Source of the DNA: Prunella strophiata
Taxonomy: Eukaryota; Chordata; Aves; Passeriformes; Prunellidae
Length of the DNA stretch: 64,000 nucleotides
Assembly (NCBI GenBank): GCA_036583965.1
Contig: JAZBQD010000017.1
Coordinates: forward strand, 24,772,385-24,836,384
Reading direction: 5' to 3'
Both the position numbers and the translations under genes were made by a program. The notes beneath the pieces were generated by a model. It was given only the letters and a program-made list of their open reading frames with translations, did no database searches and was not told where the DNA came from. Shown piece after piece: positions 23,475 through 34,540 of this stretch (its first letter is position 1; every line of letters begins with the position of its first letter).

Positions 23475-24440
23475 AGAGCGGAACAGCGTTACCGTAAGAG
23501 CCCTGACGCTCTGTCAGGGTCGGCTTGGCAGACGGAGCATGCATGCTGCCAGCCGCATTGTGCCTGCGTAGCTCCCGTGGCGGGCTGGGCACGATTTCCA
23601 AAGTGCAGCGGTGTGCGTGTCCCTTCCATCGGCGGAGAGCAGGCTGCCGTGGCTGTGGGTGCGCTCCCGGAGGAGCTGCGGGCTCTCAGGATCGCGTCTG
23701 AGAGCAGGCGGCGGCGGGGCTGGGTTGTCGCTGGCGGCGACAGGCTGCTCGCCCGTGGGTCGGTTGCCGCTGCTCGCCGTGGGTCGGTGCCGCTGACTCG
23801 CGCCCCTGGGTCGGTCGCCGCTGCTCGCCCCGTGGGGTCGGTGCCGCTGCTCGCAGTGGGCCGGTTGCCGCTGCTCGCCGTGGGTCGGTTGCCGCTGCTC
23901 GCCGTGGGCCGGATGCCGCTGCTCGCCGCTGGGGCCGGTTTGCCGCTGCTCGGCAGTGGTCGGTGCCGCTGCTCGCCGTTCGGGTACGGTGCCGCTGCTC
24001 GCCGTGGGCCGGTTGCCGCGGCAGGCTGCGGGGCAGAGCGCCTGGAGCGGCGGGCGGCGGGCTGGGCTCGGCTGGCTGGCGGGCGGCAGGAAGCCGCTGG
24101 TCCCGCGGGAAGCACAGGAGCGGGGAGGCACCCAACCTGCTCGGGGAGGCGGCGGCGGCACCACGGTCGTCCCCTGGTGTGAGCTGGGCTCGTGGGAAAG
24201 GTGAAGCAGGGCAAAGCAGGACCACAGGGAGGAAAAGTGAGTCGGGGGGACAAGGGCCAAGATGACCCTCCGAGTGAGCCCCTAATCCCTCCAAGAAACG
24301 TGTCGCAGCTATCTGCTTCAATGTGCTAGGGCTTCTCCCACAGCCCGACTTCGCGGGCGTTTTGGGCAGGCTTGCTTTGGGGCATCTGCCCCACCAGCCC
24401 GTGGCGGGCTCACTCGCAGCCCGATCGTGGGTTTTGTCTG
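23475..24440. promoter_or_regulatory. CpG island
   Basis: About 965 bases with very high G+C and dense CpG, in sharp contrast to both flanks. It includes the minisatellite at 23741-24017. Long open frames on five of six readings (200-270 codons) reflect the scarcity of TA-containing stop codons. CpG islands in birds usually mark promoters; this one lies about 10 kb beyond the MOB3B stop codon, too far to be the MOB3B promoter. Confidence 0.85.
23741..24017. repeat. GC-rich minisatellite, unit about 24 bp, about 11 copies
   Basis: Variants of GCCGCTGCTCGCCGTGGG plus TCGGTT recur every 23-26 bases, with unit starts near 23745, 23768, 23818, 23844, 23868, 23893, 23917, 23943, 23967 and 23991. 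The units differ by small substitutions and length changes. In translation they give RLPLLAVG-like repeats on the plus strand and HGEQRQPT-like repeats on the minus strand, both artefactual. Confidence 0.92.
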
Positions 24441-25827
24441 CCCTGCTCGGCTGTCAGGTGAAGCCTCTCCGGGAACAGGGCTGTCAGTACATGTACAGCC
24501 CTTACAGGAATCCTTTGCCCCGTGTATACCATACGTTGAGGCATAAATGAAAATCAAATTGGTCCCTCTCAGGGAAGTTTCTTTCATCCTTCTGAATAGA
24601 GCTCATAACTGGGCTAGCTGGATCAAATAATGAGCCTTTGGCTGTGCTACAGATGCAGGAAATAGCCAACCTGTTAGAGTAACTGTTTTGAATAAATTAT
24701 TAGGTCCACCTTGAATCCTGCAAAACCACCTCCAAACTAAGAACAGGAAATGGTAGCAAAGTTCAGTCCCATTTGGCATTCCAGTCACTGAATGAATGAA
24801 CGGCTCTCAGAAGGTTTTTATACCACTTGCTTTTATAGAGGTCAATTTTTCAGCCATGAGTTTGATCTCAGGTGTGAGTTTTGAGTTTCATTCTGTTCCC
24901 ATTACAGTAGTTTGATCACTTTTCAGAGACCAGTTTGGATAATGGCAACCTGTGGAAATGCAAGAGCTCACAAATCAAAAGTAACAAACTAAAGACATTT
25001 TTTCCCCCTGCATGTGAAGTGGCAGTGTCAGAAACAACAGCTGTACAGGCTGGCCTTCGACATCACACTCAAAGCCTGAAGAGTAAGTCCATCAGCTTAT
25101 TTAGTTGTTTTGCTCTTTTCTTTCTCTGCTGAACTTTGTGTTTTGGAATTGTTTTTTTCCAATGGGCTGGTATAAAGAATGATTTATGTAGACCCATTAA
25201 ATGAAATCAGCTTGTGAAATGCTAGCTAATAGCAACAAACTGCTATGTCAAACTAAGGTAGCAATTTGTCACAGTTCCTGCTCATTTGCAGGAGCATTCA
25301 GGTTGTTTGAGATAGAAACCCTGGCAGACACTCAGACATTCATCTACCAGTAAAATTCAATTTTTGGTGTGTTATTTGGAACAGACATTTTGAGGGTCAG
25401 ACATACATCACAAAGCTCAGGATCATGCACTGGTGATTCTAAAAGTCAATTTTTTTTGAGCCAACTCAGACTCTTCCTTTAGTTCAACCTTCCTCTGATT
25501 TTTATAACTATATGTCATGTCCAAGTAACTCTGAGGCAGAAACACAGACTGGGAAAGTCTGATTTCATTGCCATGAATAATCATCTTAGAAGAAAATGAT
25601 CAGCAGATTTGATCAATTTTGATCAATGGGCTTCAAACACCACTACTAAAACAAAACAGTATTCTTGGTGCAATTTTCTTTTCTTCATAGTGATTTTTTT
25701 TCTGCTAGGAAAATCTAGTGCACGCTTAATGAAGCGTGTCCTGTCAGTGAGACCTGCTTATTTAAGGAAATCAGCTCTCCTTCCCAGGCACATGCACTCC
25801 CTCATAAATTTATTGACAAGATCATAG
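24441..25827. other. Non-coding stretch
   Basis: AT-rich sequence right of the CpG island. No gene, RNA or transposon was recognised. Confidence 0.6.
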
Positions 25828-26105
25828 AACCATAGAACAGTTTGTATTGGAAGGAACTGTAAATGTCACCTAGTTCCAACCCCTCTGCCATGGGCAGGGT
25901 CACCTCCCTCTAGAGCAGGTTGCTCAGAACTCCATCCAGTCTCTCCTTGAACAGCACCTTGGGCCACCTGTTCCATTGCCCCAGAGAGATCATAGAACCT
26001 GACTTCTTTCAGTTTAAAGGCATTATTCGTTGTCCTACCACTACAAGCCCTTGTCAAAAATGTTCCTGTAGGTCCCATTTAGGTATTACATACCACCCTG
26101 TTTGA
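25828..26105 (-). mobile_element. CR1 LINE, 3' terminal fragment (minus orientation)
   Basis: It starts with ATCATAGAACCATAGAACAG, the complement of the CR1 tail, followed by TTCCAACCCCTCTGCCATGG and the CAGGTTGCTCAGAACTCCAT and CTTGAACAGCACC blocks of the CR1 3' UTR. It is 5'-truncated at about 280 bases. Confidence 0.93.
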
Positions 26106-28224
26106 GAAGGACAAATACAGTGTATTAGATTATTAGGATTTTGGGGGTGTAAAGAGTTTTTCAACTAGTAAATATAATTTGTCTCTTCACACTTCATCAT
26201 GTCATAGCTCCCTAGAAATTAGGCAACCAAGTAGATAGATTTATTTGCCATAGTATTGGTATGGCTGGGAGTGGCAACTGGGAGATCAGGTGACTTAATG
26301 CTTGGACTTAACTCTGCAGGTCTTACCTGTGTGTGTCCCTGAAGCTACTGGTTATTATGAGAGGTTTTAGACTGCACTGTTAGCTTATTCCTTTGATTAT
26401 TTTCTAAGATAAAGCCTCAGAAAGTTTAAACAGGTAGTGGAATAATTTTCTTTATTTTGTTAACATAGTATAAAGTTCATGTACATTTAGTTTACTAAAC
26501 ACTTGTCTTCTGGGACCACAATGGGACAGTTTGTGGAAACATCTGATTTTTACAGCTTGAGACCAGGGGAAGCTGAAAGACAGAGGCCACGAGTGAAGTG
26601 CACTCCAGCACAGCATGGTGGGATAAGGCTTGGATAATCACTTACAGCTGACTTTAGACCTATCTGCAGACTCAGGAGGTCTTCCAAACCTGGGCCAGAA
26701 TTCCGACACCATCACTGCATCCACTGATTCTCTTTTTACTAATGAACATTGATGCCAGTGTGTAGAAAACAAATTAACAATTTGTCTAAAAGGACAGCAC
26801 TGCTGAGACAGAGACTACCAGCAATAATGGATGCAGCTTTGTTCAGTTTGTTCCCAGCCATTTTGATGTTTTGCTGCTCAATCCACATAAAGCTATGTGT
26901 GTTCAGCAAGTGCCTTCCTTCATTTGGTGAAAGTGATGTCACTTTTTAGAAGCCAGTCTCTTGCTCTGAGACCTTTCTAGTGCATGAGTTGGTGGCTGTT
27001 GCCCATTGCAAATCAGAAAGTAACATGAAACATGCTTAACACTGAACAGAAAAGAAAGAAAAGTATCCTGATTTGTGGAGCTGACTAGCCTGACAAGATT
27101 TTGTGGTGCTCCAGGACTATTCTGACACAGTTGATATGTTATAAATGCCAAATTTCACAACTAGTCTGGTTTTGGTTTTATGTTGTTGTGGGTTTTTTTT
27201 TTTTTTTTTTTACTTTTCGATGGATAGAATGTGATTACACCAAGAGAGCCCTACTGTTCATGCACCTCCCCTCCTAACTATTGCTACCCTTTGTGCCATA
27301 TTTATTACTGAATGGCTAGCAATTACCTACAATGTGGCTTTTAAGGGTGTGAGTAAAGTGTGGCTTTTACTCTGCCAGAATGGCTCCACTTCCCAAAATG
27401 CATGCATCAGGTGGGTGACTCCTTCAGATGACCTGTCAATTTACTTTTGCTGCTCTAATTGCTATGACATATTAAACACAATCTAAGGTTTCAAACCATG
27501 AGTGTCATCTGTTCCGTGTCAGATGTTTTTTTCTTTTTTTTAATCAGGAAGATCTGCTTGTTTTTCACCCCATCACCTGCTGGGTTTGCCTCACTTTTAT
27601 TTTATACTCTCTCCAAGGACTGTGAAGAGCAGTTTGGAATAGAAAAGGGAGACTGGATCCTGCTTTGCCATCATACTGAGCAGGAAAAAAATCATCCTAT
27701 TCGTGGTGGTAATGCACAGCTGAGACAACTTGTGTGATGCAGCAAGGCATGTGGGCTGCAATAGCCAGTGTCACTTCTGCCCTGCTCCTTCACTTCTTGG
27801 CTGATGCAGGGAGGTGCCTTCCTCTTGCTGCTCAGCTCTCACTGCTGTATGGAATCAGGATAGGAAGGCATGCAACTACATTCTGTAGGAGGGTTTCCTA
27901 CAGTGCTTTCCCCTGACAGAACAGGTCTCTTCTGGCCTTGACAAGGGTGTTGTCAACAGCACACTGAAGAGCATTGTCACTGCTGGACAGCCTAGGTAGG
28001 CTGCTGTGGTTGCAGGCCCACCATACCACTGGACTGGAGGCACTGCTGGCAGTCCCTAGTCCAGTGACACACTCAGAGCAAGGTCACCTTGAACAGGTTT
28101 TTTGTGTGTTGAACAAGAGTTTCCTGTACTTTGTGTCCAATTGCTTCTGTTATTGGATACCACTGAGAAAAGTCTGATTGTTTTCTTCACTCACCTCATT
28201 AAATGTTTATACATAAGGATAACA
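26106..28224. other. Non-coding stretch
   Basis: No gene was recognised. A T-run of about 19 bases lies at 27193-27211. The GC-richer part from about 27600 to 28090 might be old repeat, but I cannot assign it. Confidence 0.55.
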
Positions 28225-28725
28225 TCCCCCATTGGCCTTCTATGGGATAAACAGTGCCATCTCTTTCAGCTTCCCCTTGTGTGAGAGATGCCCTGGTCCA
28301 TTCATCATGCTTGTGGCCCTTTTCTGCATTCCTCCAGTCTGTACTGTCTCTTGTATTGATGTGTTGATGGAGTGGACTTAGCACTCCAGGCATGTCTCAC
28401 CAGGGCTGATCACAGAGGAAAGATCAGCTCTTGGACTGCTGGTAACACTCCTCTTAATGCAGTCCAGGAGTCTATTTGACATATTTGTCATGAGGGCAGA
28501 TTACTGGGCTGTGGTGAGCTTGGTGTCTTCTGGGGCCCTGGGTCCTTCCCTGCCAAACTGTTTTTCAGTTGGGTGACTCCTGCTTATACAGGCTGAGTCC
28601 GGTCCTCTCAATTGCAGGACTTTCCATTTCCCTTTATTCAACTTCATGTGCTTTCTCTTGGTGTTTTCCTACAAACTTTTGAGGGTCCTCTGAATGGTGG
28701 CACAGCCCTCTGGTGTACACAGGTG
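28225..28725 (-). mobile_element. CR1 LINE fragment (minus orientation)
   Basis: The stretch has CR1 3'-region blocks in complement: CTTTTCTGCATTCCTCCAG, GCACTCCAGGCATGTCTCAC, ATTTGACATATTTGTCATGA and GACTTTCCATTTCCCTTTAT. It lacks the terminal octamer repeats, so both ends are truncated. Confidence 0.85.
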
Positions 28726-31700
28726 CACAGGCTACCCTGCAAAGCTTCCTGCTACTCTTGCCATTAGGCTTCTTTCAGCTTGCCAAGCTCCTCAGCTTCC
28801 CTCAGCAGCTGTTTTTCAGTTACTCCATTAGTTCCAGCATCTCTAATCTTCAGATCCTCCCCATGCCAGAGAGACATCAAAAGTCCAGCATCAGCTCTCC
28901 TACTCCTACTGTTGTCTCCTACTGGGTGTTGTCTCTACCATGCCATTCTTAACCCCAATGCTCCCGCTCCCCTCAAGCTCTGTACCTGACTCGTATTAGC
29001 TACAGTAATTTTACATGTAATTATGCACACACATGTGCTTATCTGTGCTTTAGGAATGAGGACAAAGAGAGCAATGCAGTGAGTGCCCAAGTCTGTATGC
29101 TGGAGATAGTTTCTATTGCCCTGTTAGAGCTCTTTTCTCTGTGGCAGCCAAATTCTAACTGAGGCTCTTGAGTTTTGTTTTTAGGAGACAAAACTTTGCC
29201 TTTAACTGGCTTGGTGCTACTTACCCATCACTCCTGGAGGCTCCTTGGAGTGTCTCACCAGGACTCAGGTAAAGGATGTGATGAAGGCCATGAGTTACCC
29301 AAGCTCAGATTTTGACAGGCAAAAATGATCAGGCCAGCTTAGCTAAGGAATGGCTACTCACTCGCTTCGTCGGATCCCACAGTGTTGGTGAGAGGCGGGC
29401 TAGTTGCATCAGCATGACATTTGGTCGATTTTTCTTGGTGTCACACAGTCAGGAGGACTGTGAAGCTGGTGCATTAGCAGTGATGGATCTCACTCACCTC
29501 TGAGTCCAGGGAGCCTACCAGGGAATTCTGCTCTGTGGTATGAAAACCACATGCATTTTTCTTGCTGAAGAGTTAGATGGCAAATAACTTCACAACACTT
29601 CTGCATTGTTATGTTTATTTTATTTATATTTGTATTCCATTGCTTCATCCATTATGATTGGTTTGAAAAGTAAACTTTCCTTTTCTTTTAATGACCACAA
29701 CAGTTAATGTTGGTCTCTCTTCCCATACAGCTGAACAATTATTTAATAAACAACTAAAAAAGTCCTAGACAAATGTGACAACATTAAAAAATTTAACACA
29801 CCAAACAGAGCTGATGCATGGAGGAAGAAAAGGAATCAACCACTTATTTCTTAGAAAGATGCATTCCCCTAAAAAATTACCAAAATTTAAAAAAATGTAT
29901 CTTATGGGAAAGAGCAGGGAGTGCACACATGCACATGCTGATGCTTCCACATCCATATCCCCAAACACACACACACAGATATATATATATGTATATATAC
30001 ACACACATGCACATACACAGACACACATGTATTAGACTGGACAAGTAACTTATTTTTTTTTCCCTGGGAGAAAATTATTATAAATTTTAATTATATTAAT
30101 TATATCTGTCTTTAAAACAGGAAAACTTATTAAAACGCAGAACAGAAACTACTTTAAGAGTGCTAACATATTTGACTAAACCTTGGAAATCACTGCCTAT
30201 TTAGCATAAAACACACCAAAAAATCAACTTTGATAACTTTTTAATTAAATGCAACCATCACCAGGTTCTTAGTGCTCATTTGGCTTGCTCTGCCTTTGGA
30301 ATAATCTCCATAATTATTAAAAATGTCTTTTAATAAAAATTTCTTCCAATATGTAGGAAAAAATGTCTAAATACTGACCACTATACTGGATGCCCCAGTG
30401 TTATCCCCTTTCTAAAGCCCATAGAGCATGCTTTACTATAGCAATCATATTTCTATTTCACACGCAGTGACTCCTGTTTTGCTGCTCTTGTAGGTGCCTC
30501 CTGCTCTCTTGCTTTTGTTCTTCTGAAGAGATGATAAACAGCCAGCCCTTGATGGTCTCTCTTCAGAGGGCATAGGTGAGAAGTAGCCCATCTAGAGGCA
30601 CAGAGGGAGGTGAGAAAGCTACTTTTTGGAACAGCAAGGTCCTTGGGGAAGCAAAAGGAACACTGAAAGGCTGAAGGCTGGCTCTGAGACCTCCCACCCA
30701 GAAAATGAGAAACCTCAAGAACATGCAGAGAAGGTAGAAAGGAACAGGAAGGATTACCTTTTTGTGAGACATCTCCAGAATGTGTAATTTATTTAACCCA
30801 AAGGTGCTTTAAGTCCTTTTAGTCTGTTGTTAATAGAGACTTGACAAGAGTGGCTTCCCAACTACAAAGAGTATAATTCTCTGTATTCTCTCCACAGTCA
30901 AGGAATTTGTGGTCACTGAGGACAAGGTTCACCCATTAAGTTTCTGCAAGTCTTGAGTTGTTGTCTGTAGGTCCCTTACACATTATCTGCTTTCCTCTCT
31001 TTCCCTGCCTTGTTCTTAATGAATTCATTCATCAGGAGAGTCAAATAACTTGCCCGATGTAAGTTTTGCTGCTTTAGAGCCTGAGTTCTTGGAGAAAACT
31101 AGTAAGTTTCATTAGTCTCCAGCTTCGCTCAAATCTGATAGAAATAATCAATTTCTCTGTTGTGGATTAGTGAAAAAAAACACCCTTCAAAAGACCCTGG
31201 AACTCCATTGTTCATAAAACCTAAGGGAGGTTATGTTCAGATTTGTTTCATATTACAGTTACTAATCTATGTTAACACAAACCAGAATATCATTACAAAA
31301 TCTCTTATTACAGAAACAATCAGTGAAAGTGCTCAAATCTTTAACAACTGAAGTCAAGTTTGGTGTCATAGGAACCTTTCACAACCTTTCATTACTTCAG
31401 AGTAATGCTGAGTTCCAGTCAGTTGAAATGATTCCTCTATAAAGGCACTATAAAGTGCCTTGAAGCTTAACACAATAGCATCTTTAAAGGTAAGTATAAC
31501 AGAAAAAAATTATGTAAGGAAAACAAAACCTGATTGAAGAACTAGAAAAGTGATTAAAAAAACACAACAAAATAATAAATCCAAACAATAACCTCTTTTT
31601 TCCCTCTTCTCCCCCTACCTTTCCCAATCCCAGAACAATATGGAATGTTGGCATTATCAGAAACATTTGTAATAATAAGATCAGGTAGAAAAAGCATTAA

Positions 31701-33594
31701 CAAGCAAGTCATGGTTCTGTCTGTTTGTGGCCCTGAGCAATTTACTGATGAAGCTGGAATACTTGACCAGAAGATTCAAGAGGAAGCTGCTTTTGTCTCT
31801 CTATGGGAAGGGGTAAAATGATACTTTTACATAGTGATGCCACATTCCAAACATTCTTATTTGCTTATCAGCTACCACGGAGTGGAACAGGAGAGATGAG
31901 CTGTGGCATGTGATGGCCAGGTGGTGGCTGAATGGCTGAGCTGCAGAAGCAAGAGTACCTGTTGGGAGAGTCTCAGCAGAAGGCCACACCTTGTCAGGTG
32001 GAGGAAGGGAACTCCATGCTCTTCCTAGCAGAATAAGCAACCAAAGCAAGTACACTTTTCTCTCCTTTGCAGCTGGTTCATCTCCTGTGTAATAATGGGC
32101 TTTTACCATTACAGGGATTTTGGCCACAAATCCTCTAGGGTTCAACTCTGCATTTCACTCTTTTGCTTCATACAGTGTGCCCTACCAGAAAATGAAACAT
32201 AGGGGTGTGTGGGAAAAAAAACAGTTAAAAAAAAAAAAAGGAAGACACTTCCAACTGATAAGTTTTGCATTCACAAAAAGGTAACCAAGTTTTTTCTCAG
32301 GTAATTTTTTCTCAGCCTAATCTTCAGACTGCAGTGCAGTGAATAGTCTCAAAACAGCATATGGTAAGTAGTGTAATAAAATGAAGAGTAAATTATGCAT
32401 AAAAATCCATGTTTTTCAATTTGTGTAGTGACTTTGATCTTTATACTTTAAATTCCAGACCTTTGCATCTTTGTGTTAATCTTTCAAATACAGTGCTGCC
32501 CAGTCTGAGAACACCACAGGGTAACTGTCCATGGTGGCAGTGAAATGCAAGTGCACTGATTCAGCTACAGCTCCATCTCAAACAGTGCCATAGCCCAGGC
32601 ACTTTGGAGGAGTTCAAGACACCCTTTATAAGCAATTGAAGTCATAATTACAGGCAGTTGCCAGCACCCCAAAGATGTTATATTTTTCATCATTAAAATG
32701 AGGCAAGCTCATGAGTAGCTGTGGCAATGAATTCCAGAAGCTAGTTATATCCTGCACAAGTGCCAGCAGAACAGAAATCATCTGTGTGTGCATTCTAATC
32801 CCCAAAGAATTAACCTGATTGCAAAGACTACCAAAGGAGGTAAGAACACTTAGGTCCATCCCCTTGAAAGCAAAGGACAATGCTGCTTGCGTAGTTCTAG
32901 AGATGCAGACAAGCCCCCATCATAGGTACACCAAATGTTCACAGACAAAAGCACTTTTTCCCAGCAAGAATTTTACAACCCCTGATTCAAGCAAGCAGGC
33001 AAATAAATCAGAATGTGCTACAACATTGAGCTAGAAAATATTTGCTGTTATTCTTTAGTGTCTGCTACCCCTCTATTTCAAATGTTCCAATCACTGGATA
33101 CTCCATGAGATTTTCTTCTGTTTCTGCCTCAGAAGATGTAAACATACCTAAACTTATTCAAGGAGAAGGCAGCAACAGGGTTCAGCACTTACTCAGGAAA
33201 AAGTAACTTCTCACAACAACACAAGTGTGCAAAATTCATTACAAGGCACAGAATACATAGATGTGTTCCACTTGATTCCCATTTATTCAGAAGTATTTCT
33301 CTTGTGATATTCTGTATCACTTTCATTTTTTAAATTTTTTTTTCAGAAGAAAGCCTCCTCAGGACATATTTGGTGTAGAAGACTTGATTTGCTGCAATGG
33401 ATCCTTCTAGACTGTCCATACACATGTTAATTTACTTGGATTAAAGTTTTTTTCTTTTTTCTAGAAAAAGGTATTGTGTTAGCCCAGTGTATAAAGGAAG
33501 TCACATTACTGGGCACTGTTTAGCTGCAACAGGGATCTTCAATTAGTCCCTCCCGCTCTAACATTTTTTACTACTCGTCTTTACAGTATCTTCC
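28726..33594. other. Non-coding stretch between CR1 and the MOB3B 3' end
   Basis: Holds a CA/TA microsatellite (29964-30026), a perfect 8-bp-arm hairpin at 31442-31461 and otherwise AT-rich sequence. No open frame exceeds about 115 codons and none resembles a known protein. The MOB3B 3' UTR could extend into this region if a distal polyadenylation site is used. Confidence 0.55.
29964..30026. repeat. Compound (CA)n/(TA)n microsatellite
   Basis: ACACAC, then ATATAT with a TGTA interruption, then ACACACATGCACATACACAGACACACAT-type sequence, about 63 bases of alternating purine-pyrimidine. It has Z-DNA and cruciform potential and is probably polymorphic. Confidence 0.92.
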
Positions 33595-33614
33595 TGCAAG
33601 TTACCCAAATTAAA

Positions 33615-33620
33615 TTTATT
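33615..33620 (-). terminator. MOB3B: Candidate MOB3B polyadenylation signal
   Basis: TTTATT on the plus strand gives AATAAA on the transcript strand, about 890 bases past the stop codon. Another AATAAA lies at 33282-33287, and one only 14 bases past the stop (34492-34497) that is too close to be the main site. No decisive downstream GU-rich element was identified, so the true 3' end is unresolved. Confidence 0.2.
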
Positions 33621-34510
33621 TTTCTCTGAAAAGATGGAATTCTAGGGTGATTGAGAAGGATCCTTTTCCTAAGGGGATAAATGGATATGAAATTATGTGA
33701 CAGAATGGTGTACTTCATAGGGTACTTTAGGAAAATGATGACTGTAGCTGGGTTTTTTTTGGTTGGTTGTTTTTTGTTAATGTAATATAGAGATACTGAG
33801 AACATGTGCTGTCAGTCACAGCATGAATTCAAGGAAAATATCTCAGCACTGCAGAGCTATATCTGGATCTCTGTACATGTAGTTGAGATCAGAAACCCTC
33901 CTGTTGTCATTAAATGATGAGTCACAATGAAGCATAAACTGCCTGTTCAGCTGAAGGATGTGGCTGTCTTCCCGGAAACATGAGGTTTGCTGGCATTTGG
34001 GAATGGTGGCCAAGCTTTGGGTGGCCTGGAGCGGGGTAGGGAGCATTAAAGGCTAAGTCTTATTTGATTCCAGAACCTCTTAACAGTCTGTTGCAGTTAG
34101 GAGAGAAAGCACATACCAAGAAACAACAGAAAAAGAAAGCAAAATTGCAGATCTCATTTCAAAACAACCAATCTGGAGGTCAGCCCAAGGACCTGAATTT
34201 CAGTAAAGCTTTAGCAGCAGGGGCACTGTCTGCCATTGTTTGTGGCTGAAGAGGTTCTTATCCCTGATAAAGGAGCTAGAACTGATGATTCTTCTTTTTC
34301 TCAATAATCCATGTTGCTCAGATGAGATTCCTAGCAGCATATTTAGGGTTAACATTGACACTGGAGAGAAGCATTTGTGACAGTAACGGTGGCTCCCAAC
34401 TTTCCTGCTTTCAGGGATTAACAAGCAGGCTCAATCCATGAGGGCTGTCATGTTCTTGAACTCCGCAGGAGGAAGGAAATTGGACTTTGCTTTTATTCAG
34501 TGGGTAGTTT
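33621..34510 (-). other. MOB3B: Presumed MOB3B 3' untranslated region (extent uncertain)
   Basis: The sequence immediately after the stop codon in the terminal exon must be transcribed as 3' UTR. No splice donor is required and no other gene is seen here. The left limit given is only the nearest plausible AATAAA; the UTR may be longer. Confidence 0.4.
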
Positions 34511-34540
34511 TTAGTGACACATCCTGGTTGTCATCTCTTT
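34511..34540 (-). CDS. MOB3B: MOB3B terminal coding exon (last nine codons and stop)
   Basis: On the minus strand the exon reads KEMTTRMCH and a TAA stop (stop codon at 34511-34513). It follows a pyrimidine-rich acceptor, TTCTTGTTTTACAG, ending at 34541. The peptide matches the C-terminal end typical of MOB3 proteins (KEMTSRMCH in the form I know, one conservative S-to-T change). It begins at a codon boundary, which fits the upstream exon ending in a complete codon. At 30 coding bases it is too short for ordinary frame-finding and was identified by motif and splice site. MOB3 proteins are zinc-binding adaptor proteins of the MOB family, relatives of the MOB1 coactivators of NDR/LATS kinases. 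MOB3 members bind MST1-type kinase but not NDR kinases. Confidence 0.92.
   Translation of the reverse strand, partial: KEMTTRMCH

Noticed and set aside
23364..24321. Frames of 200-272 codons on both strands in the CpG island
   Set aside because: Overlapping long frames on both strands come from GC-rich, stop-poor DNA and the minisatellite; no recognisable domain.
34492..34497. AATAAA on the minus strand 14 bases past the MOB3B stop codon
   Set aside because: Too close to the stop codon to be the main polyadenylation signal.
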